Origin: Protopterus annectens
Lineage: Eukaryota > Chordata > Ceratodontiformes > Protopteridae
Length of the DNA: 64,000 nucleotides
Direction: 5' to 3'
Assembly (NCBI RefSeq): GCF_019279795.1
Contig: NC_056743.1
Span: 1,779,322,549-1,779,386,548 of the forward strand
In this document: positions 44,375-57,320 of the stretch, piece after piece
Numbering within the stretch: position 1 is the first letter of the stretch
Layout: every line of letters starts with the position of its first letter
Notes under the pieces: model-generated
What the model saw: the letters and a program-made list of their open reading frames with translations, nothing else
What the model was told of the DNA's origin: nothing
The model's database searches: none
Position numbers and translations under genes: made by a program

Positions 44375-46242
44375 TAAAACTTATCAGAGACTTCTTTCTA
44401 GCCTTTTGATGTATTTTAATTCCTTGTTGTTGGATCTTCTGGAGAGAGGTGAGTGACTGGAATTTTTTACTTCCTCAGATGTCAAGAGACTGTCTATTAA
44501 ACATCCAAGGAATGCAAAGTTTTTTGTTATTCCTAAAATTCATAAGGATTTAAGGAAACCTCCAGGAAGACACATAGTCTCTGGAGCATGCACTTATTTA
44601 CAGAATGTGGACATATTTTTGGACGCTCAATTAAAAATGTACCTTACCGAAATTCCTTCTCACACCAGGAACACTAAGGAATTTTCTGGTGGTTTAAGAT
44701 GGCAGAGTGATGTTTATTGAGCCTGTGTGGATATGAAGTCACTATATACTAACATTAATATTAGATGGGGGCTATAAGCAGTTGGTAAACTGCTAGGTGA
44801 AGGACCTTGCACTGCTCTTTTATTATCCAACTGTTGGTGTTTTCTCTTACACATAACTATTTTTTTTTTTTTGAGAATGAATATTTTCTGCAGAAAGAAG
44901 GTACTGCCATGAGTGCATACTTTGCTCCCTTATATGCTATTTTGTTCATGGCATATTTTGAAAATATATTTGTATATCCACCTGAATTTTTTTTTTACAA
45001 ATGTCATTTTATATAAATGAAACATTGATGATTTGATATTTATTTGCAAAGGTTATCCAAGGGAGTTGATACATTCATGGATGAGTTGGGAAGGAATTTT
45101 TGTAGTTTAGAATTTACACATAGGACACACAAGTGTGAGATGCAATTTCTTGATATTGAGTTATACATTTATGGTTGGATAACAGTCCAGTTTATGCCAT
45201 TTTGCAAAAGTACTGCTGTGAATAATTTTTTGCATGCTGGCAGCATGCATCCCCATCATCATATTAGGTCTTTACTGTATGAGGAGTTAAAACATATTTT
45301 TAACAACAATCTTTTGAGTAGGGGATAGTCATCTAACATCATATGTGAGGCTGAAGCCAAGTTATAGGAGTGAGGGGTTCATCAGAAAATGTTTTTAGTA
45401 GGGTTGATGAGAGAATTGCAAGGTTGAAACAAGGTGAGCTGAGCAGGCATCCCATGGAACATGAATATGCCATGTATTTTGTTGGCAGATTTTCTCCTTT
45501 TTCTGCTATTCTTAGGAATTTGGTTCACAACTTGTGCCTATCATTAGTGAGGATGAGACCTTGTTGAAGCATTTTCCTAAAAAGGTATCATTTTCTTATG
45601 GGAGGTTTTTGAACCTGAAGGAGTTATTAAACTTAAGGAAAGTTAAGAGGGGAACTAGTGAGGTGGAATCCTTTCCTTGGGGTAGGTGCAAAGTGTGTAA
45701 TTGGATCAAAAATATAAATGGGGCATGCATTAATGGAAAAATTATAGGGCAGATGACCATTTTGATTGTTGCTCCCATGGGGTAGTATATATATTAGGTT
45801 ATGGTTGATCCCCCCAAAATAGTATGTGGGACAGACTAAGAGGATGACGAAGATGAGAATTTTGGAACATTTAGGAGATATAAGGAATGGAAATTTAGAC
45901 AGCCCTGTTGCCCAGCATTTTTATTCAAGCATACTGGTCTGGTTGACAGTTTCTTTTTTAGTGTGTTAGCCAGACCACAGTGTTGTTTAGAAAATAATTT
46001 TTCACATAAATTATTACAATGGGAAGCTAGATTTATTTTGAATTACAAGGCCATACAAACCCATGGTATGAATTTGGAGGTTAATTTTAATGTATAAGAA
46101 ATGTTTATAATAATTCTATATGATAATCACATCGCACTTTGTTTTATTTATGTTTTTTTATTTTTCTAATGTTGCACTTGCTGTTAAACACTTTGGAAAG
46201 TGGTATGCACTGCTTAAGTATTTTAATGGTAGGGAATCTTTG

Positions 46243-46389
46243 GAACACTTTAATTGAATGATTATGTGTTAATTGGTTCTTGTTAAACATGTATAAAAAT
46301 GACTGCTTGATGATGTAAAATCATTCCCTGAAGGCAATAGCTGAGGTACCAGAAGCATCAGTAAACTCTTCTTTGCAGTCCAGCTGCTG
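46243..46389 (-). repeat. Right inverted terminal repeat of the second PLE
   Basis: Reverse complement of the left arm, with about a dozen differences. On the element's sense strand it contains CTGAAGG ... CCAGAAGC at 46329-46355. That might be a decayed hammerhead core in the expected position, but the key CUGANGA and GAAA are not intact. Confidence 0.85.
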
Positions 46390-46949
46390 TAACTGTTGTG
46401 TTTTTTTTTCTTTTCTAGAAATACCCACTCACCGAGCTCCTCCGTGATCATTTCTGAAAAGCCACCCCTAGTGACGACAGTCTTCAAGCTATCATTATGG
46501 ACAGTTGAACTACCCTTGTTTCTCCTGCCAACCTTGTTGACTTGAGTCACTTGAGGCAGTGTAGCAATTGCCTCATGTACACAGAAAACCCTCTACTAAT
46601 AACACAGTCTAGTGCAGAGTGCGAGAGATATATTTACACCAAGAATCTATAATCCATACTCTCTCTCACTCAAAACAGTAACATGAAGAAGGTTGTCAAC
46701 TCACCCACCACTACATATTTACATAGTACCACTACTCATACACATATCACTACTCATAACTATAGTACGCATCAAACACGTCAATCCAAATATGTAGAGG
46801 TTCTCTTGAAAAACTTACTGAAACACCAGAGACCTCCAAAGCACGTTTGCTACAGTTAACACAGTCTCCACAGCACCCATGACACTTAGCAACACCATTG
46901 TTTCACCCACCAAGCCAGTAAGGTGTACCCCTCTAAAAACAAGTTTTCT
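46390..46949. other. Unassigned spacer
   Basis: No named feature. Confidence 0.35.
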
Positions 46950-49900
46950 TAGGCTCATAGGTTAATAGGTGTGTACTAGGTTAATGGCCCTGGAGCCTTT
47001 ACAAGCCTAGCCCATAGAAGTACCCTGGTATTGTGCCACCCGATGTTAGTTCCCAGTGCCTCTATCAAGTAGAGCCACTTGAGTGATCCCCGGGTGAACT
47101 TTCTATTTCCCAACCATTCACAAAGATTTCTCTTGAAGAGGGCCAGTGAGGTGCTCTGCTTGACATGTATGGGAAGTCTATTCCAGAGCATGGGCAGTCT
47201 CTGGGTTATGAACCTGTCTCTCCAGCATGTTCTGTTGATTCTGGTAATGAGGTTGAGGTCTCTGGAGCATGTGGTGCAGAGGGATTGGGATTTCTTTAGA
47301 TGCAACTTTTCTAACAGAGCTGGGTCAGACATGGCTTTGTAAGTCGAGCAGAGATTGCCTTTTAGTAGATGATATGAGACAGAGAATAGCTGGAGTTTTT
47401 TGAGTCTGTCCATGTAGGACATGTGTTTAAGGCCTAGGATCCTCTTTGTGAAGTGCTTTTGTGGCCTCTCCAGCTGTTGCAGGTGTCTAGTAAGGTACAT
47501 GCCAAATGGTACATTATACTCTATGACTGGTCTAATGAGGGAAGAGTAATGTCTTCAGTGCTCAGTGGGCTCCCATCAATGTGGTAATTAGTGGGAACTG
47601 AGTTTTTCCCAAAGTGTATGATGACGCATTTTTTTGGCATTATGCTTAAGGCCATGGTTTTTGCACCAGTCATTGGTCTCAGTGAGGCCTTAATAATGGC
47701 TCCCAGCTTGCAGTCATCTGCAAACATGGTCAGCCAGAGTCCCTCTGTGTTGGCCTGGACTTCTGAAAAGTAGATGCCAAACAGGAGATGACCCAGGAAC
47801 GATCCCTGTCAGACTCCACTTGTGACTGGTCAGCAGTCTGACTTGGAGTCCACTACTTTCACACTGTGGGTTATATCTGTGAGCCAATTTGCAACCCACC
47901 TAACAATACAGGGGTTGATGCCTAGTTTGGTGAGTTTATCTATAATTCCTGAGTGAGGAATGGTATCAAAGGTCTTGGCCAGATCAAGGTAGGCTGTATG
48001 AACTGCCTTACCCTCATCCGCAGCTCTGGTGACTGACTCAAAGAAGTCAACCAGGTTGAGCAGGCATGATCTACCTTTCACAAAACCAAATTGCATGGAA
48101 TCTAGTGTTTGGAGATTCCCTATATCCTTGTTAATTAGATCCATGATGATGCGCTCCATAGACTTGCATATCAGACTTGTCAGGCTAATGAGGTGATAAT
48201 TTCCAGGATCTGTAGTTGCTCTTCCTTTATGGAGAGGGTTGACTGTAGCAGTGTGCCATTTAGTATGGACAAAGCCTGAGGAGAGGCTGTGAGTGAACAG
48301 GGCACACAGATGTGGTGCCAGTTCACTTTGTAATTCATGTAGGTATATTGTCAGGTCCTATGGAAAGTGTATTCTTGGCCTTGGACAATGCAGCTTTAAC
48401 CTGTGCTGCAGTAATGCTGGGTGCCTAGCTTTATTCCAGTATTGAGTTTGGTCCTTTAGGGGGAGAGAAGGGTAAAGTTGGCAATGACTCTGTCAGCCAC
48501 TATGTTGGCAATATCTGTTAGCTCAGTATAGGAGGTACCATTGTGCGGTAACTCAGAAAAAATCTGGGTATTGCCATGGAGATTCTTGATATAACTATAA
48601 AAGGCTTTGTGGTTGTTTTTAATGTCTGCTGCAATTCTACCTTCACAGCTGGCTTTGGAGGTTTTGATGAGGGATCTCAACTTTTTATTGAGGCTAATAA
48701 GAGAATTTTTCCAGTCTTGGGACATTACCTTTTGCTGCAACAGTTTCTTTCTTCTGTTGCAGTTTAATAACAGGGAACCACCAGACTGGCTTCCTGTTTT
48801 TGGAGGAGAGCATTGTGATTCTGTTGAGTATGGCTAGTTCCATGCATTTATGTACGTGTTTGTACAGTGCATTGGTGTATGATTCAGCAGTCTTGTATCT
48901 ATTTTCCATCGGCATGGGTGCCATGAAGTTAGCCACCTCTGTTTTTATGAGTCCAAAGTCAGCTTTGGAGAAGTTTTTCATGGTGGATACCTTTGAGTGG
49001 AGGGTGTGGGTGAGATGTGGATTTCCATGATGATTAGTCTGTGGTCGATTCTAACCAGGGAGGAATTGACTATTAGTGTAGAGCAATGGTTGCCCATGTT
49101 AGTAATAAACAGGTCAGGGATGTTGCTTCCTCTAGTGAGGGTAAGAATGAGCTGTTCCAGGCCATTGGAAGTGATGAATTCCAAGAAGTGTTGGGCCAGT
49201 GCATTGGTGCATGAGTAGTCTTCCCAGTTGATGGAGGGGTAGTTGAAGTCACCTAGTGTGAAAGTGTTGGGTTGGATCTTAATAGTTTTCAGGGTGCTTA
49301 GAAATGTGGAGTGAGAGTCTTAGGACATGGTTGGGGTCATATAGCGGGGTACGACTTGAATTGCCATCTTACCCAATGTTAGTTGTACCTGGAGTATCTC
49401 AGATGCATTTTGCTGAGCAACTAGTCTGGAAATGTGCATATCCTTTATGAATTTGGAGACACCACTGCCTTTGGAGCTTCAGTCTGTGCTCTGGTGCCAA
49501 AAGGTGTGGAATGAGGTATAGCCTGGTAGTACAGAGGTGCTATCTGCTGCTTTAAACCAGGTTTCCATTACAGCACAAATGTCAATGTTTTTCATTTTGA
49601 GGAGTGCTTTGAGTGAGTGCATCTTGAGATTTAGACTTCTAGCATTGAGCAGCATGACCCTCATATTGCATTTATTTATAGCTGTTATGGTGGTAATTTA
49701 GTCTTTGGAACATCACCTAAAAAAGGCACTATAGGTGCGGCAAGAGCCTTAGCCAGTATCAGAAACCCCAGGGGTGGCAGATGCAGGCCATCTCTGGCAA
49801 AGCATCAAGGTCTGTCAGTCATGGCATCCCAAACAGACAGATACTGGATCCCCTTAGAATGACAGCAGAACCTTAGCCAATTGTTGAAGTCAGTCATTTT

Positions 49901-50585
49901 CTGTTTGTACTGCGGTATCATTCTGGGTGACAGCAGGATGCCGCTCAGGGCTAGGATCATACCTGCCTGGGCCACATAATCCAAGAGCTCCACCATGTCT
50001 CTTTTCATTTAGTCCAGAGAGGTGTGTTTCAGGTCATTCACACCCACATGGACAATGACAGAGTTATACTTGTACTTGTTGTGGAGTGACCTGAGTGCAT
50101 TATCTGTTGGATTCTGGAACCTGATAGCTGACTGTTACCTTCTCCTTATTCAACCTAGTGAGTGGGACATCAGTGTGCCTCACTATTGTGTCGCCTATGA
50201 TTATTGTATTGGGCAAGCTGTTTTGCCTTAGGGGCTTAGGTTGAGGGGCACATTATGTAGGTGAGCTATGTGTCTTGTGGTTTGTGCTGTGTTGTGGTGG
50301 TCGAGTGCGTTTCTGCCTTGGAGGTCTCTACTGCTTGGGTAGATTTCTATTGAGAGCATCTGCAAAGGTAAGTGTGTGGCCTGTGTTTTTATGTGACAGC
50401 TGTGATAGTGGGTGTTCTGGAAGGTCATGTGTTTCATGTGGTGTGGTATAGGTGTTGAACTTCTCCTCTTGACCAGCTATTCCATTCTTGGCTGGAGAGT
50501 ACATGGCTTCCAGTTTGGAGATATAAGTGCATCTCTCACAAATCTGAGTGTAAGGAGGTAAGAGGTGAGGATTGTCTGTGTACAT
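46950..50585 (-). mobile_element. CR1 LINE copy 4, nearly full length, minus strand
   Basis: The most complete CR1 layout here. It has a 3' tail with CCTATGAGCC-type words; the C-terminal domain (47500-46976, with RFITQRLPMLWNRLPIHVKQ); RT (48159-47521, with FGFVKGRSCLLNLVDFFES, AYLDLAKTFDTIPHSG and an intact FADDCKLGAII); a linker (48981-48456); endonuclease (49664-48978, with LLNARSLNLKMHSLKALL, DICAVMETWF, LFITNMGNHCS and a mutated SDH read as RIDH); an SGNH domain (about 50200-49780, with VNDLKHTSLD, YKQKMTDFNNWL and ARDGLHLPPLGF, the DxxH block); and part of the N-terminus (CERCTYISKLEAM). It is 5'-truncated where the 3' tail of copy 5 begins. Several frameshifts. Confidence 0.88.
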
Positions 50586-51775
50586 AGGTTCATAAGTTCA
50601 TAGGTAAGTACTAGTCTGTTGGCTCTAGGGCCTATATAAGCCTAGCCAAATGGTACCCTGGCTTTCGCCACCCAAGAAAATTATTTTCCTGTGCCCCTGT
50701 TGAGCAGAGCCACAGAAGTGATCCCTGGGATGAATTTCCTATCTCCCATCCAATCATCAAAATTTTTCTTGAAGAGTGCTAATGAGGAGCTTTGTTTGAT
50801 ATAGACAGGTAGTTTGGTCCAGTGTATGGGAAGTCTCTGGGACAAGAATCTATCCCTCCAGCATATTCTGTTTATTGTGGTGACAAGGTTTAGGTCCCTA
50901 GAGCTTATAGCTTGGGAGGATTGGAATTTCTTTAAGTGGCACATGTCCAGCAGCTCTGGGTTTGACATAGCTTTGTATGTTAGGCAGAGATCGCCTCTGA
51001 GTAGGCAATATGTGACGGAGTAAAGCTGGAGTTTTTTGAGACAGTCTGCATATGTCATCTATTTCAGGCCAGTAATCCACTCTGTGAGGTATTTCTGCAG
51101 CCTTTCCAGTTGTTGTAGGTGTCTTGTGGGGTACATACCAAAAGGGGAATTATACTCTATAATGGGTCTAATGAGTGATGAGCAGAAGGGAACAATGACC
51201 TCTTTTTTCCTCGATGAGAAATCTTTTGTGATGAGGTGTGCCATGTAGGAGGATTTCCTGACTACTGTGGCGATGTGATTATCAAAGGAGAGACTACTGT
51301 GCACCTGTGTCCTAAGGTCTCTTATCACACTTTCGGTGTTAAGTACTTTACCACCTATGTGGTAGTTCATGTGTACAGAGTTTTTACCAAAAGGGATGAC
51401 AATGCACTTTTTGGCATTGAGCTTGAGATCATGGCTTTGACACCAGGCATCTGTCACAGTGAGGACCTTCTGTAGGATGTCCACATCGTTAGGAGTTTTG
51501 ATTATGGCTCCTAGTTTGCCGTCATCTGCAAACCTTATTAGCCAAAGACATTCTGTGTTAGCCTGTACTTCAGAGAAGTAGATACCAAACAGGAGAGGAC
51601 CCAGGACTGAACCCTGTGGTACTCCACTTGTCACTGGTCTGAAGATGGATTTAGAGTCTGCTACTTTCACAGTGTGGGTTCTGTCAGTGAGCCAGTTGGC
51701 AACCCATCTTGTGACATACAGATTTATACCTAGTTTAGTGAGTTATCTATAATTCCAGAGTGGGGGATGGTGTCA
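50586..51775 (-). mobile_element. CR1 LINE copy 5, 3' part, minus strand
   Basis: The 3' terminal CCTATGAACTTATGAACC lies at 50587-50604. The C-terminal domain follows at 51058-50681 (CWRDRFLSQRLPIHWTKLPV, DDWMGDRKFIPG). RT lies at 51670-51059 with SGVPQGSVLGPLLFGIYFSE and an intact FADDGKLGAII in one 203-codon open frame, so this is among the better preserved copies. It is cut at 51775, in the codons of DTIPHSG, by the PLE fragment that follows. Confidence 0.87.
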
Positions 51776-52780
51776 GGTGGGTGAAAGCATAGGAAACACC
51801 AAGATAGATACAATCGAAGCACTTATCCAAACAGTCATGACACGATAGATGACAATATTTTGAATATTTCCAAAATGGTCTTGACAGAAGATCAAAAGAA
51901 AATGTTAAATAAAGGTTTAAACTTTGTTCCAGGGTTTTTTGTGGATGAATTTCATATTGTCAAAGATGTTAATGATTTTTGTCGCAGAATCAACCCCAAA
52001 TTGTTTTTTGGACCCAGATCTGATTCTCAAAGATCCACAGAATTCAAATTCCATAAATCAAATTTTGTTCCACCTATGAATCAGAATGTGGCTATCTTTC
52101 AGCAAGCTGTACTCAAGGACATACATTTTAAACTAGATCACTTTTCACCTCTGAAACATAATCTCTCTACCCCTGAACTACAGACTTTACAACAGCTCAG
52201 GGACAACAAAAACATTGTTATTATCCAGGCTGACAAGGGTGGGGCAATAGTAATCATGGATACAGATTATTATCTGGGGAGGGAAATGGACAATTAGCCA
52301 ACCCATCCCACTACATGAAAATGCCTATTGATCCCACCCCGAACTTTAAAAGAGAAATTGACAATTTTCTTGAGTTAGCAGTTTCGGAGGGCATTATATC
52401 AGACACAGTTAAATCACAATTAATGGTATGGGACCCACAACAACAGATTCTTTATTTACTACCTAAGATACGCAAGTGCCTGAACAAACCACCTGGTAGA
52501 CCCATTGTGTCTGGTATGGGGTCATTGACGGAAACACTGTCTGAGTTTTTGACTTCATACTTGAAACCACTACTAAATGTGATTCGAGCAAGGATACAAG
52601 ACACCACCCAATTCTTATCCATTATAGATGATAACCAATTAGAACCTGAGTGGTTACTTTGTACATTAGATGTTAAGGCTTTATACACCAATATACCACA
52701 TTGGGCTGGACTTGAGGCTCTAAGGGAATAAGATCTAAGGGAAAAATTGAAGAGCAGACTTTCTGGCACCAGCAATAGTT
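51776..52780 (+). mobile_element. Third Penelope-like fragment, plus strand
   Basis: Two plus-strand frames encode the N-terminal half of a PLE reverse transcriptase. 51860-52297 has KGLNFVPGFFVDEF and NIVIIQADKGGAIVIMDTDYY. 52315-52731 has ILYLLPKIRKCLNKPPGRPI, SGMGSLTETLSEFL, and LLCTLDVKALYTNIPHWAGL (motif A). It then stops, with no motif B or C, thumb or GIY-YIG. The residues KPPGRPIVSG differ from the RPIIS version in PLE A, so it is a separate PLE family, nearer to the 44-46 kb element. It sits at the junction of two oppositely oriented CR1 fragments. Confidence 0.85.
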
Positions 52781-54517
52781 TATGTCAGCTTAGCGCAAAC
52801 CTGCACAAACACTTTTTGTCATTGGAGACTCAGTAGTGAGACACACCAGATGTCCCACTCACTAGGCTGGACAAGGAAAAAGTTACGGTCAGCTGCCTGT
52901 CCGGTGCCAGGATTTTCCAAATCACACATACACTCAGGTCTCTCTAACTTACTACAAACCCTCCTCTAACCCCCCCCCCCACCTTACATATCTAAAGAGC
53001 ATGTCCTCAAAGCCCTGTACATTGCAAAGAACATGGCATCTGTGGAACCAGATGACATCCCAGGCTGTCTTCTAAATAGGCTAAAACATGAACTAGCATC
53101 ACCACTAAGTACCATTTTCAATCATAACCTAACCACAGGCTTTGTTCCTGCTGAATGGAGAACAATTACAATTATTCTCCTCGCTGGATCCTACCCAATT
53201 CAGCTTCGTGAAGAACAGATCCTACATGTTAAATCTTGTGGATTTCTTTGAAAGTGTGACCAAGGTCATTGATGAGGGCAGATCTGTGCACAAAGCATAC
53301 CTCGACTTGGTAAAGGCTTTTGACACAATCCCACATTCAGGCATTACCGATAAACTTAGCAAACTGAATATGAACCCCTTCATTGTAAGATGGGTTTCCA
53401 ACTGGCTCATAAACCGGACACACACTATCAAAGTGGGTGACTCCACATCAACCAGCAGACTTGTTACCAGCAGGATGCCGCAGGGGTCATTGCTTTGCTC
53501 CCTACTGTTTGGTATATACTTCTCAGAAGTTCATGTCAAAACTAAAAGGTTGTGGCTGACCAAGTTTGCAGACAACTGCAAACTAGGTGCAATCATTGAA
53601 TCCTCAGTTGATGTCAGTATACTCCAGGATGGTCTCACACAGACCAATGACTGATTTATTAGTCACAATCTCATACTGAATGCAAATAAATGCATCATCA
53701 TTCCCTTCAGAACAAACAATGTCAGTTGACACTATCAAATCAATAACAATATCCTAAGTACCCATGGAAGTGGAAGGGACCTGGGATCACAGGTTGACCG
53801 CGACCTTAACTTTGACCACCACATGTCTACCATTGTAATGACAGTTTTCCACGTAGCTTACCTAATTAGTAAAGGCATTGCCTTGAGAGCAAACAAGTTA
53901 TAACCTCCTATAATCAGCACTTATCCACCCCATATTTGAGTATAATGCCCCATTCGGTATGTACCATACTAAGTGCCTATGGCAATTAGCGAGACCTCAG
54001 AGGTTTCTAACAAAGATGAAGGGCCTCCAGCATGTGCCATACATGGATTGACAAAAATCTCTGTCATGTTACTCCACATCATATAGACTTCTTAGGGGAG
54101 GCTTATGCTTGGCTTACAGAGCAACCCCAGTCCCAAACCTAATGAACTTACTGCATATCCATAAATCAAATGGGTCTAGGGCTACCCATTCCAGAGACTT
54201 AAATATGGCCTGTGACTTAAATCAGACATGCTGGAGGGAAAGATTTATCTTCCAGCAAATGCCATTTCTTTGGCTACCAATTCATGTGAAACAGAGCACC
54301 TCTATGACACTGTTTAAGAGGAACCTGAAAGATTGGATGAAGCACTCTAAATTATTACTGGTGATAGCACCCACAACCTTCCTGGACATGGGCAGTCATC
54401 ACTAAATGTAATATTGGGTATTGACTAGTATGTTTACAGTATTACATTTTGTTGAAATGGTTAGGCTTAAAATGACCTCCAGGTCTATAGCATAGTAATC
54501 TCCTATGATCCTATGGA
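52781..54517 (+). mobile_element. CR1 LINE copy 6 with internal deletion, plus strand
   Basis: Starts with SGNH-domain codons (a VIGDSVVRHTRCP-like stretch around 52820, then LDKEKVTVSCLSGARI) and jumps near 52950 directly to the RT (EPDDIPGCLLNRLKHEL, 53033-53251), so the endonuclease is deleted. RT continues at 53142-53654 with AYLDLVKAFDTIPHSGI, PQGSLLCSLLFGIYFSE and FADNCKLGAII, in which the second catalytic aspartate is Asn. The C-terminal domain is at 54109-54405. The 3' end is CTCCTATGATCCTATGG at 54500-54516. Confidence 0.85.
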
Positions 54518-57320
54518 CTCCCCAACATTGACAGTGTGCATTCTATTGGTGAGCTAATTGGCTACCCATCTAGTGACATGTGGATTAATCCCCAGCTTGG
54601 AGAGTTTCTCAGTGATCCCTGAGCAGGGGATTTTGTCAAAAGCCTGGGCTAAATCAAGATAGATGGTATGTGCTGCTTTGCCCTCATCCAAGGCTTTGGT
54701 GATTTTTCTCAAAGAAGTCCACCAGGTTTAATAAACAAGATCTACCCTTGACAAAACCAAACTGGGTCAGGTCAAGAGTTTGAAGCTCACCTGTGTCTTT
54801 GTTGATAAGGTTCATGATGATTCTTTCCTTGGCCTTACAGATAAAGCTAGTTAGGCTTATGGGTCGATAGTTTCCTGGGTCAGTTGATGGACCCCCTTTG
54901 TGCAAGAGGATTACTGTAGCTATTCTGTAATCTTCCAGAGCAAAGACAGTGCTCAGACTATGGTTAAAGAGAGTTACAAGTATTTCTACTAGTTCTTATT
55001 TTAGATTGTTTAGTAAATAACCTGGGATATTATCTGCTACCATAGAAGCCCTGTTTTTGGCTTTGGAGAGCCCTTTTATGACTTGTTCTTTGGAGATACT
55101 CGGTCGGGGACTGGTATCAAGAATGCTTTGGGGTATTGCTGGTGAGGACAGCGGGGGTGAAGTTATTGTCAAATCTGTCAGCTAGCAGGTTGAAAATTTC
55201 CTCAGGTTCAGTATGAGTAGTAGTGTCCACTATAAGTTCAGCATACAGTTGGGCATTCCCTTTTAGGTTTCTGACATAGCTAAAGAATGCCTTGTAGTTG
55301 CCTTTAGCTAGGGATACTAATTTAGTTCCATAACTAGCCATAGATGATTTTACTACAAAATATCTGATTTGCTTGTTCAAGCTGTGGAGGGTATTCTTCC
55401 TCTTTGAGTAAGTTTTCTCTTATTCTTAGATATTAGTTTATTTCTTTTGTTATATAACTCATTTATACTTACAGTATATCAGGGTGGCTTGTTTTTTCGA
55501 GAGGACCTGTTTTTAGTCTTGTCAGGTACAGCTGAGTCGATATGTTTGCTTAAGTGGCTATAAAGGGCATTTGTATATTCTTCTCTATTGGAGTCATTGT
55601 TGACTGTGTTGGTAGGGGCTTTGAAACTTTTTATACCATCGCTTAGCAGGCTATATAGTTTGCTTTGGAGAAATTTTCATTTTTTTTGCTCCTGTGTGGG
55701 AAGTTCACAGTTGGTAAGATGCTCCTGATCTTTACTTCAAATAACACTGATTTATGGTCTGACCTTATCAGGGAGGGCAAAACACAGGGAGCAGTGCAGT
55801 GACCCCCCCCCATGTTATGAGCACTAGGTCTAGGACATTTGAACCCCCTGTGGTGGGGCAGACCAACTGTTTCAAGGCATTTGAGTTAACAAAATCCAGG
55901 AACCTCATAGTGATGGTGTTTTTGCTCTTGTAAGTCACCCAGTTGGTGGAAAGATAGTTCACATCTCCCATGACTAAGGTGTTTGGGTGTATGATGACTA
56001 ACTCTAGCAAGTCCAGGTAGGCGGTGTGCTTCTCCTGGTTCATGGTGGGGGACCTGTTGCTAGCGATGATGTGGTGGTGTATTTTGACTGTAGTTATTTG
56101 GACCTGGAGTAACTCAAGAAATTTGTAGTTTTACCAGTTTTGAGGTGTATTTGGATTTAATGAAGATGGCTACTCCTCCACCTTTGATTTGTTCATGCTT
56201 ATTTTGAGGTCTGAACATATGAAAGGCATTGTAGCATTCTACGGCCAGGGTATTCTCTGTGGCCTTGAACCAAGTCTCAGTTACTGCACATATGTCAGTC
56301 TTCCAAAGTGAGGAGTGCTTCAAGGGAGTACAGTTTACTGTTTAGGACCCTAGCATTAAGCAGCATGAGCTTGACGCTAGTGGATTTCTTTATGTTAGAA
56401 ATGTTGTTGTTTTGACACAGCCTAAAAAAGGCACTATGGGGAAGGGAAGCATCTTTGCCAGTATGTAAAAGCCTTGAGGAGACAGGTGAAGGCCATCTCT
56501 TTACAAACAGCATGGTCTGTTGACTATGTCTTCCTAGGATGTCAGATACTGGATTGCCCTGGAGTGACACCAGAAGCTAAGTCAATTATTGAAATCAATC
56601 ATTTTTTGTCTGTACTGTGGCATTATCCTAGATGAAGGTAGAATGCGGCTTAGGGCTAGGGACATACCTACTTGGAACACATAATCTCAGAGTTCAGTCA
56701 TGTCTCTCTCTATATAGTACAGAGAGGTATGTTTCAAGTCATTCAGTCCAACATGTACTGAGTGACTTGAGTGCGTGCGTTATTTGATGGATCCTGGCAC
56801 CTGACAGGCAGCTGACCATGACATTCTCCTTGTCAAACCTGGTGAGGGGGACATCTGTGAGTATCTATGGGTTGCCTATGACTAGGACTTTGGTTTTCAG
56901 GTGTTTTGCCTTAAAGGCTTAATTGTTGAGTCAGTGATATGTGTGTTGTTATGTGTAGTGGTGGATTATGTTCATGTACCAGTATGTGTAGGTTTTTTGC
57001 ACTTGGGAGGTCTCTGGTCCTTTGGTAGGCTCTTGGTGAGTACTCCACATATGTGGGTTTATGTGTTTTGACCTTGCCTTGTGTGAGAGGGGAGGTGCAT
57101 GTGCTGACAACTTGTTTGATGTCCTGTTTATTGGTATATGAGAGTAGGGATTCTAGTTTCATGGTATAGTTACATCTCTCCCATGCTGTATTTGTTTGTT
57201 TTAGGAGCAAGTGGTTGTCAGTATACACAAAGCTATTGCTACATTGCCTCAGGATGCCCACGTCAATCAGGCTGGCTGGAGAAATATTGGGAAACTGACT
57301 GTCCATAGTAACAGGTAATT
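54518..57320 (-). mobile_element. CR1 LINE copy 7, 3'-lacking, minus strand
   Basis: Begins in the middle of the RT (VTRWVAN-like codons) immediately after the 3' end of copy 6, so its catalytic and C-terminal RT parts are absent. RT N-terminal part at 54905-54684 (GNYRPISLTSFICK, QFGFVKGRSCLLNLVDFFE); linker at 55380-55117; endonuclease at 56323-55768 (DICAVTETWFKA, GGGVAIFIKSKYTS, NTLVMGDVNYL, VLDLVLI); SGNH remnants at about 56900-56450 (RDGLHLSPQGF); N-terminus at 57306-56911 (MDSQFPNISPASLIDVGIL, CNYTMKLESLLS), the most complete start among the copies. Decayed. Confidence 0.86.

Larger units (their letters stand above)
44228..46389 (+). mobile_element. Second Penelope-like element, decayed, with inverted terminal repeats
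   Basis: Bounded by 147-bp inverted repeats (44228-44374 and 46243-46389, about 90 % identical). Inside, frame-broken plus-strand coding gives FFVIPKIHKDLRKPPGRH (RT start, near 44520), VDMKSLYTNI (motif A, near 44735), FLQKEGTAMSAYFAPLYA (motif B, near 44885), NIDDLIFICKG (motif C, near 45020), FLDIELY and LHAGSMHPHHHIRSL (near 45140-45270). 45534-45785 follows with SYGRFLNLKELL and WGRCKVC. A degraded GIY-YIG region comes last (GVVYILG, then VGRTKRKMKMRILEHLGDI across frameshifts near 45780-45890). Penelope elements can have direct or inverted terminal repeats. Non-functional. Confidence 0.85.

Noticed and set aside
46329..46355. Hammerhead core in the inverted-repeat PLE
   Set aside because: CTGAAGG and GAAGC stand where CUGANGA and GAAAGC are needed. 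Too degraded to call, and mentioned only as a possible relic.
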